Program-made: the position numbers and the translations under genes
Part shown: positions 26,862-33,957 of the stretch, piece after piece
Layout: the number at the start of each line of letters is the position of its first letter
Numbering within the stretch: position 1 is the first letter of the stretch
The notes under the pieces: generated by a model
What the model saw: only the letters and a program-made list of their open reading frames with translations
Database searches by the model: none
Told to the model about the DNA's origin: nothing
DNA from: Caballeronia sp. BR00000012568055
GTDB taxonomy: Bacteria; Pseudomonadota; Gammaproteobacteria; Burkholderiales; Burkholderiaceae
Direction of reading: 5' to 3'
Assembly: GCF_029439455.1 (NCBI RefSeq)
Contig: NZ_JAQFVG010000310.1
Span: 1-33,957 of the forward strand
Length of the DNA: 33,957 nucleotides

Positions 26862-27779
26862 TCATCGCTTCACTTCGAGAAAACTTTGCGCCAACTGCTT
26901 CCATAAATGATCCGCTGCGGGCGAGAGCCTGCGGCCGACGCGCGTCATCATCTGACTGGCGAATCCGGTGGCGATGGGATGATCGATCGGCACGGCGACG
27001 AGTTCGCCCAGATCGATGCCGCGCCGCGCCGTGATCGACGACATAAACGCGACGCCCAATCCAGCCGCCGCCAAGGTCTGCGCCGTGTTGAACAAATCGA
27101 CGCGATACGCGGGCATCACATTCAGGCGCACATCGTCGAGCAGGGATTGCACGAAATGCTGCACGCCGAATGCTTCGGTCATGAAAATCAGCCGTTCGTT
27201 CGCGAGTTCGTGCGGCGCGACTTTCGACATCGCCGCGAAGCGATGCGTCGGCGCGATCACCGCGCACAGCGGACGCGCGGCGAACGGATGAATACGCATG
27301 GCGGGATCGTCGGCGGAGCGCGCGCACAGGCCGATATCGACGGTGTCGTCGCGGACCATCGAGAGCACGGCGGGCGTCGGTCCCGAATGAATCTCGACGA
27401 GGATATCGGGATACGTCATCGAAAACCGCTGCAAAGCGCGCGCGATCAGATTGCCGATGAAACCTTCGCCCACGCCGAGCGCCACGCGCCCGCGCCGCAG
27501 ATGGCGGTATTCCTCCAGCCGCGCGGCGAGATCGCGCTGGCGGCGCTGGCCGTCGCGATAGTGGTCGATCAGCACTTGTCCGATTTCCGTCACCACGACG
27601 CTGCGCCCGCGCCGCTCGATCAGCGAAAAGCGCAGCCGCCGCTCCATCGCCGCGACTTGTCGGCTAATGACCGATGCGTTGACTCCGAGCGCTTCCGCCG
27701 CCATCCGCACGCCGCCATGCGTGGCGATTTCCGCGAGATAGCGCAGGGCGCGGTCGTTGATATCGCTTGAATCGTCCAT
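26862..27779 (-). CDS. LysR-family transcriptional regulator
   Basis: A 305-residue regulator with an HTH at about 23-41 (RMAAEALGVNASVISRQVAAME) and a ligand domain beginning near RGRVALGVGEGFIGN. The ATG at 27779 gives DDSSDINDRALRYLAEIATHGGV, a plausible start; the frame extends open to 28115 but that part is antisense to the M20 gene. It is divergent from the M20/MFS operon, 116 bp away, and probably regulates it. The Gly-rich entry to the effector domain (GVGEGFIGN) resembles a LysR subgroup often found near amidohydrolases, by inference. Confidence 0.88.
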   Translation of the reverse strand: MDDSSDINDRALRYLAEIATHGGVRMAAEALGVNASVISRQVAAMERRLRFSLIERRGRSVVVTEIGQVLIDHYRDGQRRQRDLAARLEEYRHLRRGRVALGVGEGFIGNLIARALQRFSMTYPDILVEIHSGPTPAVLSMVRDDTVDIGLCARSADDPAMRIHPFAARPLCAVIAPTHRFAAMSKVAPHELANERLIFMTEAFGVQHFVQSLLDDVRLNVMPAYRVDLFNTAQTLAAAGLGVAFMSSITARRGIDLGELVAVPIDHPIATGFASQMMTRVGRRLSPAADHLWKQLAQSFLEVKR

Positions 27780-27895
27780 GTTTCGGTTCGGTGACTGTTG
27801 ACCTGAAGGCAACATTTTCGACGCGATTTGGTCATGGGTCGAGTTTTTCGTCGGTGCAATACTCGGCGAACGCTTGATAAAAAAGGAGCCGACCA

Positions 27896-29086
27896 ATGTC
27901 GCAACCCCGTTTCTGCGAAATCGCCGATCTGGCCGATGCCCGCGCCGAACTCGACGAAATCCGTCATCACATTCACCAGCATCCCGAGTTGTCGTACGAA
28001 GAAGCGGAAACGTCGCGCTTCGTCGCCGAAAAGCTCGAAAGTTGGGGCTATCAGGTGACGTGCAATATTGGCGGACACGGGCTGGTGGCGTCGCTGAAAG
28101 CGGGCGATTCGACACGCACGGTCGGCGTGCGCGCCGATATGGACGCGCTGCCGATCCGCGAGCAAACCGGCCTCGCGTACGCGAGCATCCACGACCGCAA
28201 GATGCACGCGTGCGGTCACGACGGACACACCACGGTGCTGCTCGGCGCAGCGCAACATCTCGCCAAAACGCGCAATTTCGACGGCACCGTGCATCTGATC
28301 TTCCAGCCCGCCGAAGAAGCCGGCTCGGACAGCGGCGCTGAACGCATGATCGCGGACGGCCTGTTCGAACGCTTTCCCGTCGATGCGATCTTCGGTCTGC
28401 ACAATCATCCGGGCGTGGCGACCGGCACGTTCGGCTTCCGCGCCGGCCCGCTGATGGCCGCGTGCGATACGGTGAAATTGCGCATCATCGGGCGCGGCGG
28501 CCACGCGGCGCGCCCGCACCTCGCCGTCGATCCGGTGATGGTCGGCAGCAGTATCGTGATGGGCTTGCAGACGGTGGTATCGCGTAATGTCGATCCGAAC
28601 GAGGCCGCCGTGGTGACGGTCGGCTCGTTCCGCTCCGGCCACGCCGCGAACGTGATTCCCGAAGACGCGGTGCTCGAAATGAGCGTGCGCTCCTTCTCGC
28701 CGACCGTGCGCGAAACGCTCGAAAAACGCATTCGCGCGCTGATCGAAGCGCAGGCGGCGGCGTATGGCGCGACGGTGGAAATCGACTTTATTCGCGGTTA
28801 TCCGGTGCTGGTGAACAGCGAGGCGGAGACCGATTTCGCGCGACAAGTTGCGCTGGAACTCGTCGGTCCGGAACACGTGATTTCGCCGTTCCCGCCGATC
28901 GCGGGCAGCGAGGATTTCGCGTACTACCTGCAAAAAGTGCCCGGCTGCTTCGTGCGTCTCGGCAACGGCGAAGACCGTCCGATGTTGCACAACGCCCGCT
29001 ACGATTTCAACGACGACAACCTGACCATCGGCGCGGCCTTCTGGACGCGTCTGGTCGAACGCTTTCTCGCCAAGGACCGCGCATGA
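27896..29086 (+). CDS. M20-family amidohydrolase (hippurate hydrolase/N-acyl-amino-acid type)
   Basis: A 396-residue zinc or manganese hydrolase of the M20D class. RADMDALP (D81/D83), HACGHDGHT (C106, H108) and QPAEE (E140/E141) give the metal site, and MLHNARYDFND the last His ligand. The insert with GRGGHAARP is the lid dimerisation domain. Members cleave N-acyl or indole-acetyl amino acids and hippurate in the cytoplasm. AAAGGAG precedes the ATG. The stop overlaps the next transporter start as ATGA. The acyl group preferred here is unknown. Confidence 0.92.
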   Translation: MSQPRFCEIADLADARAELDEIRHHIHQHPELSYEEAETSRFVAEKLESWGYQVTCNIGGHGLVASLKAGDSTRTVGVRADMDALPIREQTGLAYASIHDRKMHACGHDGHTTVLLGAAQHLAKTRNFDGTVHLIFQPAEEAGSDSGAERMIADGLFERFPVDAIFGLHNHPGVATGTFGFRAGPLMAACDTVKLRIIGRGGHAARPHLAVDPVMVGSSIVMGLQTVVSRNVDPNEAAVVTVGSFRSGHAANVIPEDAVLEMSVRSFSPTVRETLEKRIRALIEAQAAAYGATVEIDFIRGYPVLVNSEAETDFARQVALELVGPEHVISPFPPIAGSEDFAYYLQKVPGCFVRLGNGEDRPMLHNARYDFNDDNLTIGAAFWTRLVERFLAKDRA

Positions 29087-30393
29087 ACGCAACGACTCAA
29101 ACGTTTTCGGCTCAGAACGCACACGACACGCCGCAGATGTCGCCTGCGCAGCAACGCAAGATCGTGTTCGCGGCAGTGATCGGCAATCTGCTCGAATTTT
29201 TCGATTTCACCGTTTATAGCTATTTCGCGTTGACCATCGGCCGCCAGTTCTTCCCGGCGAACGATCCGGTGACGTCCTCGCTGCTCGCGTTCGCGGTGTT
29301 CGCGGTCGGTTTCGTGATGCGTCCGCTCGGCGGTTTCGTGCTCGGCCGATACGCCGATCGCGCCGGCCGCAAGCCCGCGCTCACGCTGACCATTCTGCTG
29401 ATGGCTGTCGGCTCGGCGGCCATCGGTCTCGCGCCGAACTACGCGCAGATCGGGCTGGCCGCGCCGGTGCTGATCGTGGTGGCGCGACTGGTGCAGGGCT
29501 TCGCGCAGGGCGGCGAATTCGGCGCGGCCACCGCAACGCTGCTGGAAATGGGCGGCACGGCGAATCGCGGATTTCGCGCAAGCTGGCAGCTCGCGAGTCA
29601 GGGCGCGGCGGCGCTGCTCGGCTCGGGTCTCGCGGCCAGCCTCGGCTTTCTGCTCTCCAATGAAACCATGCATAGCTGGGGCTGGCGCATCCCGTTTCTG
29701 ATGGGCACGCTGATCGCGCCGGTGGGCATCTATCTGCGTCGTCATATCCGCGAAGAACCGCCTGCCGCGAAAGCCATCGCCACGCGCGACGATCCGAAAC
29801 GCGGCGTCTACGTGCGCAACTGGTTCCTGACGATCTTCTCGATCATGGGCATGTCCGTCTCGACGTACGTGATGATGTATTACATGCCGACCTACTGCAT
29901 CCAATACCTCGGCCTGCCCTCGAAAATGTCGATGCTCGCGGGGGTGGCATCGAGCGTGATCTCGCTGGTGATGTGCCCGATTTACGGCGCATGGTCCGAC
30001 CGCATGGGACGACGCAAGCCGCTGACGCTGATCGGGCGTATCGCGCTGATCGTGCTGTTGTATCCGGCGTTCTGGATCATGACGCACTATCCGACGCTGC
30101 CCGTGGTGCTGGTCACGCTGATCGTGCTGATGCTCTGCTACACGATGGGCTCCGCGCCCGCCTACGCGCTGATGCCCGAGAACTTTCCGAAGCATCTGCG
30201 CGCGGGTTATATGTCGAGCGCGTATGCGATCGCGGTATCGGCGTTCGGCGGCACGGCGCAGCTCGTCGCCGCGTGGCTGATCCGCGCGACCGGCAACAAG
30301 ATGGCGCCTGCGTGGTACATGATCGGCTGCGTGCTGATATCGCTGATCGCGGTATCGATGTTCGAGGAAACGGGCGGCAAGGCGCTCGACTGA
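29083..30393 (+). CDS. MFS transporter, metabolite:H+ symporter (MHS) family
   Basis: A 436-residue, 12-helix proton symporter: AVIGNLLEFFDFTVYSYFALTIG, motif A GRYADRAGRK, and RLVQGFAQGGEFGAA are the MHS hallmarks. It is coupled to the M20 gene by a 4-bp overlap, so it probably imports the N-acyl compound that the amidohydrolase splits. It is clearly related in pattern to the MFS gene at 22457-23794 but not a recent copy. Confidence 0.9.
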   Translation: MNATTQTFSAQNAHDTPQMSPAQQRKIVFAAVIGNLLEFFDFTVYSYFALTIGRQFFPANDPVTSSLLAFAVFAVGFVMRPLGGFVLGRYADRAGRKPALTLTILLMAVGSAAIGLAPNYAQIGLAAPVLIVVARLVQGFAQGGEFGAATATLLEMGGTANRGFRASWQLASQGAAALLGSGLAASLGFLLSNETMHSWGWRIPFLMGTLIAPVGIYLRRHIREEPPAAKAIATRDDPKRGVYVRNWFLTIFSIMGMSVSTYVMMYYMPTYCIQYLGLPSKMSMLAGVASSVISLVMCPIYGAWSDRMGRRKPLTLIGRIALIVLLYPAFWIMTHYPTLPVVLVTLIVLMLCYTMGSAPAYALMPENFPKHLRAGYMSSAYAIAVSAFGGTAQLVAAWLIRATGNKMAPAWYMIGCVLISLIAVSMFEETGGKALD

Positions 30394-30406
30394 AGCGTGT
30401 TCAAGA

Positions 30407-30435
30407 CCCGCAGCGGTGGCGATGCCCGCTGCGGG
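30407..30435 (+). terminator. GC-rich hairpin behind the M20/MFS operon
   Basis: CCCGCAGCGG at 30407-30416 pairs with CCGCTGCGGG at 30426-30435 around a 9-nt loop, 13 bp behind the MFS stop. No T-run follows, so it may be a weak or factor-assisted terminator. Confidence 0.5.
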
Positions 30436-30443
30436 CGCAGTCG

Positions 30444-30457
30444 TAAGTAAATACTTA
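30444..30457. promoter_or_regulatory. palindrome TAAGTA-AA-TACTTA upstream of the iron operon
   Basis: A perfect 6-bp dyad with a 2-bp centre, 24 bp before the Fur box. It could be a second operator for this operon. Confidence 0.4.
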
Positions 30458-30481
30458 ACCGGACGCAGGCGTTTTCGTAGA

Positions 30482-30496
30482 TAATAATCGTTATCA
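30482..30496. promoter_or_regulatory. Fur box
   Basis: Read on the minus strand it is TGATAACGATTATTA, matching the 7-1-7 Fur consensus TGATAAT-N-ATTATCA at 12 of 14 specified bases. It overlaps a likely -10 (GATAAT at 30480-30485) and lies 34 bp before the DUF3649 start, so iron-bound Fur should repress the operon that follows. Confidence 0.8.
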
Positions 30497-30529
30497 TTTA
30501 CACGCCGCATCGTCCGCTTTTTCTCCTCG

Positions 30530-30793
30530 ATGAAAACCCTCCCGTTGATCTCGCGCATCGTCGCGGCGATGTTCGGCGGCTACGCGCTCGCCGCGCTCGT
30601 AAGCGTCGCCGCACTCGTCCTGCCGATGGAAAAGCCGCAAGCCGTGCTCACGGGCATGTTGGCGAGTTTTATCGTGTTCGCGTGCGCGGTGATCTGGGTG
30701 TTCGCGGTGCGCAGCGCGCGGCGTGCGTGGGTTGGTTTGCTGATCGCGGCGTTGCCGTTGTCGGTCGCAGCTTGGGCGGCGTGGTTGCGATGA
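30530..30793 (+). CDS. DUF3649 small membrane protein (iron-uptake operon)
   Basis: An 87-residue protein with three hydrophobic segments (about 8-31, 39-60, 66-84). Its opening LPLISRIVAAMFGGYALAALV is typical of DUF3649, a small inner-membrane protein found with PepSY and DUF3325 genes in siderophore-uptake operons. Its molecular role is not established. No ribosome site is visible before the ATG (the preceding bases are pyrimidine-rich). Its stop overlaps the next ATG. It is the first gene behind the Fur box. Confidence 0.75.
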   Translation: MKTLPLISRIVAAMFGGYALAALVSVAALVLPMEKPQAVLTGMLASFIVFACAVIWVFAVRSARRAWVGLLIAALPLSVAAWAAWLR

Positions 30794-32388
30794 GCACGAA
30801 ACCACGCGGCATCCGTCAGACCATGTCGGACCTGCATACGTGGGCCGGTTTGCTGGTCGGCTGGATTCTCTATTCGATGTTTCTGACCGGCACCGTCAGC
30901 TACTTCAAGGACGAAACCTCGCAGTGGATGCGTCCCGAAGTGCCGCATCAGCACACGCAGCAAGATCCCGCCGATGTCGCGAAACGCGTGACCGCGACGC
31001 TCGGCACCATCGCGGCGGGCAGCGCGCAATGGAGCTTCGAATTGCCCGCGCCGCGCACGAATATCGTCGGATCGTTCTGGCGCACGCCGAACGCGAAACC
31101 CGGCGTGCGCGCATTCCAGGAAGGCACGTTCGATCCCGCGACCGGCGCGCGCGCCACCGCACGCGATACGCTCGGCGGCGAATTCTTCTATCGCTATCAC
31201 TTCCAGTTTTATTACATGTCGCCGATCTGGGGCCGCTGGATTGCCGGCTTCTGCGCGATGTTCATGCTGGTCGCGATCATCAGCGGCGTGATCACGCACA
31301 AGAAGATTTTCATCGACTTCTTCACGTTCAGATGGGGCAAGGGCCAGCGCTCGTGGCTCGATGCGCATAACGCGCTTTCCGTATTCGGCCTGCCGTTCCA
31401 TTTGATGATTACGTACACCGGCCTCGTCACGCTGATGACGATGTACTTCCCGCTGGGGGCATCGACGGCATTCAAGACGCCTGTGGAACGCCAGGAAATG
31501 ATGACGCAACTGAGCGCGTTCATTCAGCCCGGCAAGCCGAGCGGCGTCAAAGCCGAACTCGCTCCCGTCGATGCGATGGTCCGCGAAGCGCAAGCGCGCT
31601 GGGGACGCGACAACGTCGGCCGCGTCACCATCACGCTTCCCGGCGATGCGAACGCGCGCGTGGCGGTATCGCGCGGGGAATCGGCGCGCGTCTCGATGAG
31701 CCCGCAATACATGTTGTTCGATGGCGTCACCGGCAAGCTGATCGAGGTGAAGGATCGCGTCGGCGGCGCGGCGGAAACGCGCGGCGTGTTGTACGCGCTG
31801 CATCTCGGCCGCTTCAGCGATCTGCAATTGCGCTGGCTGTATTTCATCGTCAGTCTCGCGGGCACGGCGATGGTCGGCACGGGGCTGGTCATGTGGACCG
31901 TCAAGCGCCGTCAAAAGCTCGCCGATCCGGCGCGGCCTTACTTCGGCTTCTGGCTGGTCGAGCGCTTGAACATTGCGAGCATCGCGGGTTTGTCGATCGC
32001 GATGACGTCTTTTTTGTGGGCGAATCGCGTGCTGCCGGTTGCGATGGCGAAGCGTTCGGATGCGGAAATCAACGTGTTTTTCGCGGTATGGGGCGTGACT
32101 TTGCTCGACGCGTTCTTGCGGCCTGCGAAGCGTGCGTCGATCGAAATGTTGTGGATCGCGGCGGCGTTGCTGGCGCTCGTTCCTGTGCTCGATGTGCTGA
32201 CGACAAATCGCCCGATCTGGCGCAGCATCGCGCAGGGCGATTGGGTGTTCGCGGGCTTCGATCTGATGATGTGGGCGTTTGCCGCTTTGCACGCAGCGCT
32301 GGCAGTGAAGACTGCACGTCATCGTCCGCGTGCTTTCAAAGCAGAGCGGAAAGCGATGGTCGTAGAGCGCGAAGAGGAACACGTATGA
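30790..32388 (+). CDS. PepSY-domain transmembrane protein, FsrB/iron-reductase type
   Basis: A 532-residue inner-membrane protein of the PepSY_TM family. It begins with the characteristic SDLHTWAGLLVGWILYSMFLTGTVSYFKDE (TM1 at about 19-37). A large periplasmic part follows to about 150, then TMs near 150-172, 203-223, 357-379 and further helices in the C-terminal 150 residues. Members are thought to reduce ferric siderophores after import. It is coupled by 4-bp overlaps to the genes on both sides. The same order is seen in Fur-controlled operons of other proteobacteria. No TonB-dependent receptor gene lies in this window. Confidence 0.85.
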   Translation: MSTKPRGIRQTMSDLHTWAGLLVGWILYSMFLTGTVSYFKDETSQWMRPEVPHQHTQQDPADVAKRVTATLGTIAAGSAQWSFELPAPRTNIVGSFWRTPNAKPGVRAFQEGTFDPATGARATARDTLGGEFFYRYHFQFYYMSPIWGRWIAGFCAMFMLVAIISGVITHKKIFIDFFTFRWGKGQRSWLDAHNALSVFGLPFHLMITYTGLVTLMTMYFPLGASTAFKTPVERQEMMTQLSAFIQPGKPSGVKAELAPVDAMVREAQARWGRDNVGRVTITLPGDANARVAVSRGESARVSMSPQYMLFDGVTGKLIEVKDRVGGAAETRGVLYALHLGRFSDLQLRWLYFIVSLAGTAMVGTGLVMWTVKRRQKLADPARPYFGFWLVERLNIASIAGLSIAMTSFLWANRVLPVAMAKRSDAEINVFFAVWGVTLLDAFLRPAKRASIEMLWIAAALLALVPVLDVLTTNRPIWRSIAQGDWVFAGFDLMMWAFAALHAALAVKTARHRPRAFKAERKAMVVEREEEHV

Positions 32389-32654
32389 CGCTGCTGTTCT
32401 GCGTGATGGCGTTTGCGTGTCTGGCTGTATCGATGGAACGGCATCAGCAGACCTTGTTCGCCCGCGTGCTCGATGCGGGCAAAACGCGCGGTTTTCGTAT
32501 CGCCGGATGGTGCGGGCTGGTGCTGGCGCTGCGCTATATCGTCGATGAACGCGGCTGGGCGCTCGGACTGGTCGGCTATAGCGGATGCACGAGTCTTGCG
32601 GCCGGTTTGGTGTTCGGCGCGCTAATCCTCTACGAGCGATACAAACCCGCCTGA
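32385..32654 (+). CDS. DUF3325 small membrane protein
   Basis: An 89-residue protein with three hydrophobic segments and the DUF3325 pattern FACLAVSMERHQQTLF followed by GWCGLVLALRYIV. DUF3325 proteins accompany PepSY and DUF3649 genes in iron-uptake operons; their activity is unknown. The ATG at 32385 overlaps the PepSY stop. It is the last gene of the iron operon, 85 bp before the catalase-like gene. Confidence 0.75.
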   Translation: MTLLFCVMAFACLAVSMERHQQTLFARVLDAGKTRGFRIAGWCGLVLALRYIVDERGWALGLVGYSGCTSLAAGLVFGALILYERYKPA

Positions 32655-32739
32655 AAAGCGCGCTTTCGCATTCCCCGTGCACGATATCTGGCTTGCTGAT
32701 AGATTAGCTTCCAGCCAAATCGCCGCCCGAGAGAGTCCG

Positions 32740-33798
32740 ATGGCCGAACAAAAACGATCCCCCACATCCAGCATCGGTTCGCTGGTATTGATTGCCGCGA
32801 TCGTCGCGGTGTTGGTTCTGGCCTTCGCGTACACGGCCGGCTGGCTCACGCCGAACCGGCTGACGCCTGCGAAGATCGTCGGCAGTCTCGCGCCGCCGGG
32901 CGGTCCCGCGCTCGGGTTCCGGCGCAATCACGCGAAAGGCATCTGCTTTACCGGCACATTCGATTCGAACGGCTCCGCCGCCGCGCTTTCGAAAGCGCAA
33001 CTGTTCGCGGCGGGTTCGTATCCGGTTACGGGCCGCTTCAATCTCGCCACGCCCGATCCCAAAGCCAACGATGCGATGGCCCGCGTGCGCGGTTTGAGCC
33101 TGAGCGTCACGACGCCCGACGGCAGCACCTGGCGCTCCGCGATGATCACCGCGCCGTTCTTCCCGGTCGCCACCGTGGACGGCTTCTACGACCTGCAAAA
33201 AGCGCTCGCCGACAAATCCAACCCCGATGCGATGAAGAACTTCGCCGCCGCGCATCCCGAAATCGGTGCGTTCGGCAAGTGGGCGGGCAGCGCGCCGTGG
33301 ACGCCATCGTACGCGGAAGATCGCTACAACAGCCTGAACAGCTTCGTGTTCACCAATACATCGGGACAGGATCAGGTGGTGCGCTGGTCGTTCGTGCCCG
33401 CCGCCGCGCCGGAAAACGTCACGCCGGATCAACTGAAAGCACGCGGCGAAAATTTTCTCGATGCCGACATCACCAAGCGTGTGCAAAGCGCGCCGCAGCA
33501 GTGGACCATGCTCGTGACTGTCGCCAATCCCGGCGATCCGACCGCGGACCCGAGCAAGGCGTGGCCGGAAGATCGCCGCACGGTGAATGCGGGGACGCTT
33601 GTCGTCAAGCAGATCGAAGCGGAGCCGGACGGCCCGTGCCGCGACATCAATTTCGATCCGACCGTGTTGCCCGCCGGCATGCACGTTTCCGACGATCCGT
33701 TCCCCGCTGCGCGATCGGCGGCGTATTCGGTGTCGTTCAATCGCAGAACGGCGGAGGACAAGGATTATCCGCACACGCCGGAAGGAGCGAAGCAATGA
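32740..33798 (+). CDS. membrane-anchored catalase-family peroxidase (SrpA-like)
   Basis: A 352-residue short catalase-family protein. A single N-terminal helix (about 12-34) without a cleavage site anchors it facing the periplasm. The active-site His is H64 in RRNHAKGICFTGTF, and the C-terminal haem-ligand Tyr is Y329 in ARSAAYSVSFNRR. The usual Asn of the clade-type NxPxFF motif is replaced (ITAPFFPVAT). Such proteins decompose peroxides or act as haem peroxidases. The ATG at 32740 is the start because the anchor begins just after it. Its stop overlaps the ATG of a cytochrome b561 gene, a known partner arrangement that would pass electrons across the membrane. Confidence 0.85.
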   Translation: MAEQKRSPTSSIGSLVLIAAIVAVLVLAFAYTAGWLTPNRLTPAKIVGSLAPPGGPALGFRRNHAKGICFTGTFDSNGSAAALSKAQLFAAGSYPVTGRFNLATPDPKANDAMARVRGLSLSVTTPDGSTWRSAMITAPFFPVATVDGFYDLQKALADKSNPDAMKNFAAAHPEIGAFGKWAGSAPWTPSYAEDRYNSLNSFVFTNTSGQDQVVRWSFVPAAAPENVTPDQLKARGENFLDADITKRVQSAPQQWTMLVTVANPGDPTADPSKAWPEDRRTVNAGTLVVKQIEAEPDGPCRDINFDPTVLPAGMHVSDDPFPAARSAAYSVSFNRRTAEDKDYPHTPEGAKQ

Positions 33799-33957
33799 GC
33801 ACTTCTTTTCACACGACACACGCGCGATTTTCGCCTTTGCAACGCGCGCTGCACTGGATCATGGCCATTTGTATTTTGGCGATGCTTTTTATCGGCGTGG
33901 GCATGGTCTCGACCGTGAATCCGGATTATTTGAGTTTGGTTTCTATTCATAAGCCTT
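33795..33957 (+). CDS. cytochrome b561, N-terminal part (runs off the window)
   Basis: The first 54 codons are present. FSPLQRALHWIMAICILAMLFIGVGMV is the first helix of a bacterial cytochrome b561, with the conserved His in LHW that binds haem b, and LVSIHKP begins the next segment with a second His. These di-haem inner-membrane proteins carry electrons from the quinone pool. It is translationally coupled to the catalase-like gene by ATGA. Confidence 0.85.
   Translation, partial: MSTSFHTTHARFSPLQRALHWIMAICILAMLFIGVGMVSTVNPDYLSLVSIHKP

Noticed and set aside
26788..27327. 179-codon minus frame inside the LysR gene
   Set aside because: Overlaps the LysR ligand domain in another frame; Arg-rich shadow.
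30580..32682. 700-codon minus-strand open frame
   Set aside because: Antisense to the iron operon genes, which have clear families and coupled starts.

Overview
The window looks like chromosomal DNA of a Burkholderiaceae bacterium, probably of the Paraburkholderia/Caballeronia type. The reasons are high GC with strong GC bias at third codon positions, many LysR regulators and metabolite:H+ symporters, two Fae-like proteins, an OxyR-type site at katG, and DUF3649/PepSY/DUF3325 iron genes. This is inference from gene families; there is no rRNA or tRNA here to fix the taxon.

Layout. (1) 1-1437: the left edge cuts a TniQ/TnsD-type transposition gene on the minus strand. About 0.9 kb of low-coding DNA follows, with hairpins and small or decayed frames, so this is probably a mobile-element boundary. 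(2) 1438-7723: two tandem GcvA-type LysR regulators converge on a four-gene minus-strand operon of Fae-like protein, aldo/keto reductase, succinate-semialdehyde-type dehydrogenase and MFS transporter. (3) 7891-11471: a degenerate Sfp-like protein, a PAP2 phosphatase, an AspT/YidE-family transporter and a small lipoprotein. (4) 11526-17073: an SsuABC/TauABC-like importer, divergent from a TctD/TctE-like two-component system. A second Fae-like gene follows behind a well-formed sigma-54 promoter. (5) 17158-19747: katG with an OxyR-type site far upstream and a terminator behind it. (6) 19827-24799: a tannase/feruloyl-esterase-family lipoprotein, an alpha/beta hydrolase and an MFS transporter in one operon, with a divergent LysR. 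(7) 24806-26704: a lambda-R-type endolysin preceded by an unrecognised four-helix membrane protein. This pair is the strongest candidate here for an undescribed system. (8) 26862-30393: a LysR regulator divergent from an M20 amidohydrolase/MFS operon. (9) 30482-end: a Fur box and a DUF3649-PepSY-DUF3325 iron operon, then a membrane-anchored catalase-like haem protein and the start of a cytochrome b561 gene.

How it fits together. Most of the window is a string of small regulator-plus-catabolic or transport cassettes. Three themes recur. The first is aldehyde handling: two Fae homologues, an AKR and an ALDH, with no tetrahydromethanopterin pathway gene in view. The second is aromatic ester or amide use: tannase-family enzyme, hydrolase, M20 enzyme and MHS transporters. 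The third is iron and peroxide: Fur box, PepSY reductase, KatG and a periplasmic catalase-like protein. No CRISPR array, tRNA, rRNA or intact insertion sequence was found.
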